64,000 bases of DNA, taken from positions 20,245 through 84,244 of the forward strand of contig NZ_CAKJTG010000020.1 of assembly GCF_917563885.1 (NCBI RefSeq), given 5' to 3'. Made by a program: the position numbers and the translations under genes. Below are positions 59,618-64,000 of this stretch, one piece after another. The stretch comes from Pseudoneobacillus rhizosphaerae. GTDB lineage: Bacteria; Bacillota; Bacilli; Bacillales; Cytobacillaceae. The notes under the pieces were generated by a model, which did no database searches, had not been told where the DNA came from, and saw only the letters and a program-made list of their open reading frames with translations. Position 1 is the first letter of the stretch, and every line of letters begins with the position of its first letter.

Positions 59618-60541
59618 ATGATTCAATCAAAACGAATGGGCGCTTGGCATGAATTTCTTGTTCCCGAAGAGTGGGCTGGTAAAACTGTGGAAGAGCTATT
59701 TAAGCAGACTTGGGAAGCTCCGAAAAAGCTGACCCATCAATTTCGGATGGAGAAATGGGTAATGGTTAATCATGTACCTGTGAATTGGACGATTCCTTTA
59801 GTAAAAGGCGATCGACTGATGATAAATTTTTACGAAAACCTTGAGAATGACGTCATGCCAAGCTATATGAATATAGAAATATTGTTTGAAGATGATCATC
59901 TACTAATTGTTAATAAACCTGCTGGTATTGACACCCATCCGAATGATCCCGGCCAAGTGAATACATTATTAAATGGTGTTGCCTTTTACCTTCAATCCAA
60001 GGGTCTACCGACATGGGTAAGACATATCCATCGTCTCGACCGTGATACAACTGGTGCAATCCTGTTCGCTAAACATCCTTTGGTTGGTTCCGTTTTAGAC
60101 AGAATGTTAGAACAACGGCAAATCAAGAGAACCTACCTCGCATTGGTCCATGGTTTAATGAAACATAAAAAAGGAACGATAAATGAACCAATTGGACGTG
60201 ACCGTCATCACGCAACAAGAAGACGTGTCTCACCATCAGGGCAGGATGCAATTACTCATTTTGAATTAATCAATTTGTATCAGAAGGATAATACATCTTT
60301 AGTAAAATGCTGGTTAGATACAGGAAGAACCCATCAAATTCGCGTTCATCTTAGTCACATCGGTTATCCGCTAATTGGTGATCTTTTATATGGAGGAAAA
60401 TTAGAAGCGTCTCGGCAAGCTCTTCATGCGGCTAAGCTTGAGTTTGTACACCCGTTAACGAAAGAGTTGATCTGTTGTTTTGCCCCATTTCTCGATGATG
60501 CACCTATTTTTCCGTCTTTGGATCTTAAATCTATTTTATGA
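59618..60541 (+). CDS. yhcT: RluA/RluD-type pseudouridine synthase YhcT
   Basis: The 307-residue enzyme has an N-terminal S4-like region (about 15-80) and a RluA-family catalytic domain with the Asp motif HIHRLDRDTTGAILFAK (catalytic Asp in HRLDRDT) and the C-terminal GRTHQIRVHL. It isomerises uridine to pseudouridine in rRNA or tRNA; the site for YhcT is not settled. GGAGAATT precedes the ATG. It ends at a terminator. Confidence 0.93.
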   Translation: MIQSKRMGAWHEFLVPEEWAGKTVEELFKQTWEAPKKLTHQFRMEKWVMVNHVPVNWTIPLVKGDRLMINFYENLENDVMPSYMNIEILFEDDHLLIVNKPAGIDTHPNDPGQVNTLLNGVAFYLQSKGLPTWVRHIHRLDRDTTGAILFAKHPLVGSVLDRMLEQRQIKRTYLALVHGLMKHKKGTINEPIGRDRHHATRRRVSPSGQDAITHFELINLYQKDNTSLVKCWLDTGRTHQIRVHLSHIGYPLIGDLLYGGKLEASRQALHAAKLEFVHPLTKELICCFAPFLDDAPIFPSLDLKSIL

Positions 60542-60567
60542 AGTGAGACAAAAGTCTCACTTTTTTT
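60542..60567 (+). terminator. Rho-independent terminator of yhcT
   Basis: GTGAGAC-AAAA-GTCTCAC followed by seven T directly after the yhcT stop. Confidence 0.93.
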
Positions 60568-60622
60568 ATGACAAAAATATGACCAATTCTAAAGTTTTTG
60601 TAAATATACTTGTTATTTTCCC

Positions 60623-60670
60623 TTGACATGGTAATATCAACTGTTGTAATAATAGTAATTTTTTACCATG
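60623..60670 (+). promoter_or_regulatory. Promoter and possible operator of the RND permease
   Basis: TTGACA (60623-60628), 16-nt spacer and TGTAAT (60645-60650) form a sigma-A promoter. An exact 8-bp inverted repeat CATGGTAA (60627-60634) and TTACCATG (60663-60670) flanks the -10 and start site. Confidence 0.55.
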
Positions 60671-60687
60671 AATGGAGGGTTTTACAA

Positions 60688-63600
60688 ATGTCTTGGTTCA
60701 CAAAATGGGCCTTTCGTAACAAAGCAGCTGTGAGTATCATGTCAATATTGATTCTTGTAATGGGTGTAATCAGTTATTTTACCTTACCAATGGAGTTTCT
60801 ACCTTCAGCGGATAATCCGCAAGTTACCGTCATTGTCATGGGACAAGGAACAGACTCTAAAACAATGGAAAATGAAGTAACCATTCCTATCGAGGAGACT
60901 GTAGCAGGAGTTAAAGGTAAAAAGAATATCTTCTCTACTACAGGTGATGGATTTTCTAAGATTGATATTTTTTATGAATCTGGGACTAATATGAAAGAAG
61001 CAAAACAGGAAGTACAAGAGGTCCTTGGTGCAGTATCATTACCTCAAAATGTGTCAAAGCCAATCATCTCACAGTTGAATACCTCGATGATTCCAATTGC
61101 GGAAATTGCGGTAACATTTGACGAGGGATTAACTCCTGAAAATGTAGAATTTGCAAAAAAGCATGTCGTTCCTTTTTTAAAGGACATTAAAGGTGTGTCT
61201 AATGTTCAAGCCTTTGGTGCTGCAAACTCTTATTTGTCTGTAAAGCTAGACAATTCGAAGATGGCCAAAAAGCAAGTATCCATTCAAAATGTTATGACAT
61301 TACTTCAAGGAAAAAATATGGCAGTTGCCATTGGTGAGAAAACAATTGATGGAAAATCAAGTAATATTCAAGTAGTAGGAACGATTGATACCCTTGATAA
61401 GGTGAAAAACCTACAAGTGGCACCCAATGTTCCTATTAAAGATATTGCTACTATTGAAGTTAAAAAACCTGAAGATTCCTTAAATCGGATTAATGGAGAA
61501 GATGGTTTATATCTAATTGTGCAAAAGGAAAGTAACGCAAACGCTGTTGCCATTAGTAAAAAATTAAAAGAAGCAACAAAGGAAATTACCAAGAAATATG
61601 ACAATACAGAGGCTAGCATACTTATTGCTACCGCAGATATGGTTGAAACCTCTGTGAAGGCGATGATGAAGGAAGTACTATTAGGTGCCTTATTTGCAAC
61701 CATCGTCATTATGTTATTCTTACGAAATATTCGCTCTACCTTTATTACAATTGTATCGATTCCATTATCATTAGCGTTTACCTTATTCTTATTATCACGC
61801 TCTGGTGTTACTTTAAATATTTTAACACTTGGTGGTGTTGCAGTAGCGGTCGGCCGATTAGTCGATGATAGTATCGTAGTTATCGAGAATATCTTTCGAA
61901 AAATGCAGAAGGAATCATTCTCTATTAGTATGGTAATAGAAGCAACTAAGGAAGTTGGCTCTGCCATTACCGCTTCAACATTAACGACTGTTGCCGTGTT
62001 TTTACCAATCGGTTTAGTAAGTGGTAGCTTACAAAGCTTTATACTACCCTTTGCCCTAACCGTAACTTATTCATTACTAGCTTCATTACTAGTTGCGTTA
62101 ACAGTTGTTCCATTAATGAGTGCTGGACTTTTAAAAAATACAAAACTACCAAAACATTCACCTTCCAAAAAGTTTACTAAGTTTCTTACTTGGTCACTAA
62201 ATCATAAATGGGTAGTTTTAGTTTTATCTTTTGTGTTATTCGCTGGATCGATTGGAACGTATTTTATTATGCCTAAAGGAGTAGCCGACAGCTCCTCATC
62301 TGAATTTGTCCAAATGAGTTTAAACTATCCTAACAATACACCAATTGAAAAAGTAAAAGAGGAAGCTTTAAAGCTTGAAGAATTTGTTTCCAAACAGGAT
62401 GAAGTGAAAAACTTCGTCACACAAGTAGGTAATAATGCTGATAGTGCTCAATATGGAAATATCGGTTCACCTACAACAGCCATGGTCAATGCGATTATGA
62501 AGAATAAAGAAGAGACAGAGGATTTTATTAATAGAATAGAGAGCCAGAAAGATAAGTATCCAGATGCCGAATTCACTGTAACTGGGGCTTCCTTAATGGG
62601 TGGTGGTTCTCCTCAAATAACCATTGATGTTTTAGGTGATGATCTTAAGCTGTTAGAGGAAACAGCCCTTAATATTAAAAATGAAATAAAAGATATCACT
62701 GGAATTGAATCTGTAGAAACAAATCAAGATGAGAAAAAGACTGTTTATTCGTTAAATGTAGACCCTACTAAAGCACAAACAGACCAAATTGCTCAGCAGA
62801 TTTCTGTTATGTTTAACAAGATTCCAATTGGAACTGTTACTATAGATGAGCAAAAGACAAATGTTTTAATTGAGCCTATGATTAATCCAAAAACCCCAGA
62901 AGATTTAGAAAACATTCTTGTTATGACTTCAGAGGGGATGACACCTGTTTCTAAAGTGGCTACTCTTCAAGCTGAAGAAAGGTCAACTAGTCAATTCCAT
63001 AAAGACGGTGAGCCATATATTCGTGTTGTTGCTTCTGTAGACTCTAAGAAGCTTTCAGAAATCTCTAAGGAAATTAACCTTACTATTTTCGGAAACAAAC
63101 AGGAAAAAGGAATGAAACTATCAGATGATGTAGATGTAATCATGGGTGGCGCTAGTGCTCAGCAAGCAAGTGATTTTACCGATTTATTTATGATTATGCT
63201 TATCTCAGTTGGTATTGTATTCCTTATTATGGTGATAACCTTCAAAACGGTACGTGCACCAATTGCGATTTTATTCTCTTTACCGTTAGCAGCAATAGGA
63301 GCGATTTTAGGACTATTAATAAGCCGTATTCCAGTTAATATTACCTCCTTATTAGGGGCATTGATGCTAATCGGAGTTGTTGTTACGAATGCCATTGTAT
63401 TACTGGATCGCGTAAAACAGAACGAAGAAAAAATGATTATTCGTGAGGCACTTGTGGAAGCAGCAGCCACAAGGATGAGACCGATTTTAATGACAGCTGT
63501 TGCAACAATCTGTGCAATGATTCCACTGTTATTCAAAAAGGCAGAAACAGGAAGCCTTGTATCTCAAAATTTAGCTATCGTTGTGATTGGAGGGCTAAGT

Positions 63601-63714
63601 GTTGCCACATTATTAACACTAGTCGTTATTCCAGTCGTTTATGAATTGTTCCATTTTAAAAAGTCAAAGAAACAGCGCTTAAAGAAATCACAATCCTCTG
63701 AAGTTAGTTTTTAA
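60688..63714 (+). CDS. RND family efflux permease (AcrB/SwrC-like)
   Basis: The 1008-residue transporter begins MSWFTKWAFRNKAAVS and has twelve predicted spans in two halves, with two large extracytoplasmic loops (about 35-330 and 555-830). The motif GGVAVAVGRLVDDSIVVIENIFR in TM4 carries the Asp of proton transfer. B. subtilis SwrC (YerP) is the closest known type, with a role in surfactin resistance and swarming; no membrane-fusion or outer-membrane partner is present, as is usual in Gram-positives. ATG 60688 follows GGAGGG; the frame is open 26 codons earlier. Confidence 0.93.
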   Translation: MSWFTKWAFRNKAAVSIMSILILVMGVISYFTLPMEFLPSADNPQVTVIVMGQGTDSKTMENEVTIPIEETVAGVKGKKNIFSTTGDGFSKIDIFYESGTNMKEAKQEVQEVLGAVSLPQNVSKPIISQLNTSMIPIAEIAVTFDEGLTPENVEFAKKHVVPFLKDIKGVSNVQAFGAANSYLSVKLDNSKMAKKQVSIQNVMTLLQGKNMAVAIGEKTIDGKSSNIQVVGTIDTLDKVKNLQVAPNVPIKDIATIEVKKPEDSLNRINGEDGLYLIVQKESNANAVAISKKLKEATKEITKKYDNTEASILIATADMVETSVKAMMKEVLLGALFATIVIMLFLRNIRSTFITIVSIPLSLAFTLFLLSRSGVTLNILTLGGVAVAVGRLVDDSIVVIENIFRKMQKESFSISMVIEATKEVGSAITASTLTTVAVFLPIGLVSGSLQSFILPFALTVTYSLLASLLVALTVVPLMSAGLLKNTKLPKHSPSKKFTKFLTWSLNHKWVVLVLSFVLFAGSIGTYFIMPKGVADSSSSEFVQMSLNYPNNTPIEKVKEEALKLEEFVSKQDEVKNFVTQVGNNADSAQYGNIGSPTTAMVNAIMKNKEETEDFINRIESQKDKYPDAEFTVTGASLMGGGSPQITIDVLGDDLKLLEETALNIKNEIKDITGIESVETNQDEKKTVYSLNVDPTKAQTDQIAQQISVMFNKIPIGTVTIDEQKTNVLIEPMINPKTPEDLENILVMTSEGMTPVSKVATLQAEERSTSQFHKDGEPYIRVVASVDSKKLSEISKEINLTIFGNKQEKGMKLSDDVDVIMGGASAQQASDFTDLFMIMLISVGIVFLIMVITFKTVRAPIAILFSLPLAAIGAILGLLISRIPVNITSLLGALMLIGVVVTNAIVLLDRVKQNEEKMIIREALVEAAATRMRPILMTAVATICAMIPLLFKKAETGSLVSQNLAIVVIGGLSVATLLTLVVIPVVYELFHFKKSKKQRLKKSQSSEVSF

Positions 63715-63788
63715 ACAACAAAGAAAGCCAGCCTATAAGTAACAAAACCGTTCCGTTTTGAGGTGCAAATCCTGTAAATGACAATGAA

Positions 63789-63829
63789 AAAGGCGTGCAA
63801 TCTGACATCAGATTTGACACGCCTTTTTC
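63789..63829 (+). terminator. Rho-independent terminator of the RND gene
   Basis: AAAAAGGCGTG pairs with CACGCCTTTTT around an inner AATCTGA/TCAGATT stem; about 75 nt after the stop. Confidence 0.88.
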
Positions 63830-63881
63830 ATTTATGTTGGAGTCTTTGACATCAATAAATTTAAATAAAGAGCGAACCCTC

Positions 63882-63969
63882 AATAAGCGGAGAAATTTCC
63901 CTTAATTACGAAATAGACCTGAAAATAGCCTAAATAGACGGAAGAATTCCGACTATTTACTCAAAAAAC
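63882..63969. repeat. Candidate dispersed Bacillus intergenic repeat
   Basis: The block AATAAGCGGAG...TAGACGGAAGAATTCCG ACTATTT contains a hairpin AATAG-CGGAA/TTCCG-CTATT. Sequences of this style are, from memory, dispersed in Bacillus intergenic DNA. Only one copy is present in the window, and the window ends soon after it. Confidence 0.4.
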
Positions 63970-64000
63970 GTCAAAATGGGTCATTTTCCTTTACTTAACA

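Noticed and set aside
61368..61967. 199-codon minus-strand frame inside the RND gene
   Set aside because: Antisense shadow of a conserved transporter; no ribosome site or recognisable domain.
1..64000. Defence island, prophage or biosynthetic cluster
   Set aside because: Apart from the NERD protein and the ATP-grasp genes, no restriction, toxin, phage or biosynthetic core gene is visible; base composition is even throughout.

Overview
The window is a chromosomal segment of a low-GC, endospore-forming Bacillaceae bacterium (Bacillus sensu lato). The evidence is an alpha/beta small acid-soluble spore protein gene, spoVR, a class A sporulation-type penicillin-binding protein, YheC/YheD spore-coat ATP-grasp genes, AT-rich intergenic DNA with strong Shine-Dalgarno sites, and gene blocks that, as I recall, match the Bacillus subtilis yhc-yhd-yhe-hem region (hemZ-yhaX-yheA-yheC/D-yheE; bmrC-bmrD; spoVR-yhdC-yhdB-yhdA-yhcZ-yhcY; pgcA; yhcU-yhcT). 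No prophage, CRISPR array, rRNA, canonical tRNA or intact transposase was found; most of the window is ordinary housekeeping and sporulation chromosome, and the unusual material is in the intergenic DNA.

Layout. 0.1-9 kb, mostly minus strand: a two-gene ABC exporter, an acidic hypothetical protein, a VOC protein, hemY, an acyl-CoA ligase with a cre-like site, hemZ and a Cof-type HAD protein with an altered nucleophile position. 8.9-9.7 kb: two inverted copies of a fully base-paired four-way-junction DNA/RNA element. 9.7-18.7 kb: yheA, four tandem YheC/YheD-type ATP-grasp genes behind a sigma-K-like promoter, yheE, a small hydrophilic gene, a PucR-type regulator, msmX with a perfect cre match, a zinc-ribbon gene and a SASP gene with a sigma-G-like promoter and a long leader carrying a tRNA-like fold. 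18.7-23.2 kb: the heterodimeric multidrug ABC exporter bmrC-bmrD behind a leader with a short peptide ORF, two terminators and a potential antiterminator (an attenuator). 23.2-29.4 kb: YbjQ-type protein, small membrane protein, MFS transporter, NERD-domain protein, a nine-unit tandem hairpin array, pbpF-like gene and an XRE regulator.

29.4-44.7 kb: a Fur-box-controlled feoA-feoB-FeoB-associated operon, thiT under a TPP riboswitch, a sensor kinase, a GNAT enzyme next to a MITE-like element, a CPBP protease, two small hypothetical genes, a PadR-HAAS-DUF4173 membrane operon, an AI-2E family permease, an M42 aminopeptidase, EcsC-like and DUF454 proteins, and a CorC/HlyC transporter. 44.7-64 kb: a PAS-GGDEF-EAL protein, a His-rich FixH/YtkA-type lipoprotein, a YitT-type protein, spoVR, yhdC, an M14 carboxypeptidase, yhdB, yhdA, the yhcY-yhcZ two-component system, a second tandem hairpin array related to the first, an SDR, pgcA, a bdbC-thioredoxin pair, yhcU, yhcT and an RND efflux permease.

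The best candidates for undescribed biology are the paired four-way-junction elements (9044-9187 and 9471-9613), whose stems differ in sequence but keep length and pairing; the two arrays of about 51-52-bp hairpin repeats; the bmrCD leader; the tRNA-like leader of the SASP gene; and the tandem set of four ATP-grasp genes with diverging active-site residues. Starts given below are my choice from Shine-Dalgarno placement and often differ from the longest open frame. Gene symbols and B. subtilis comparisons rest on memory of the families, not on a search.
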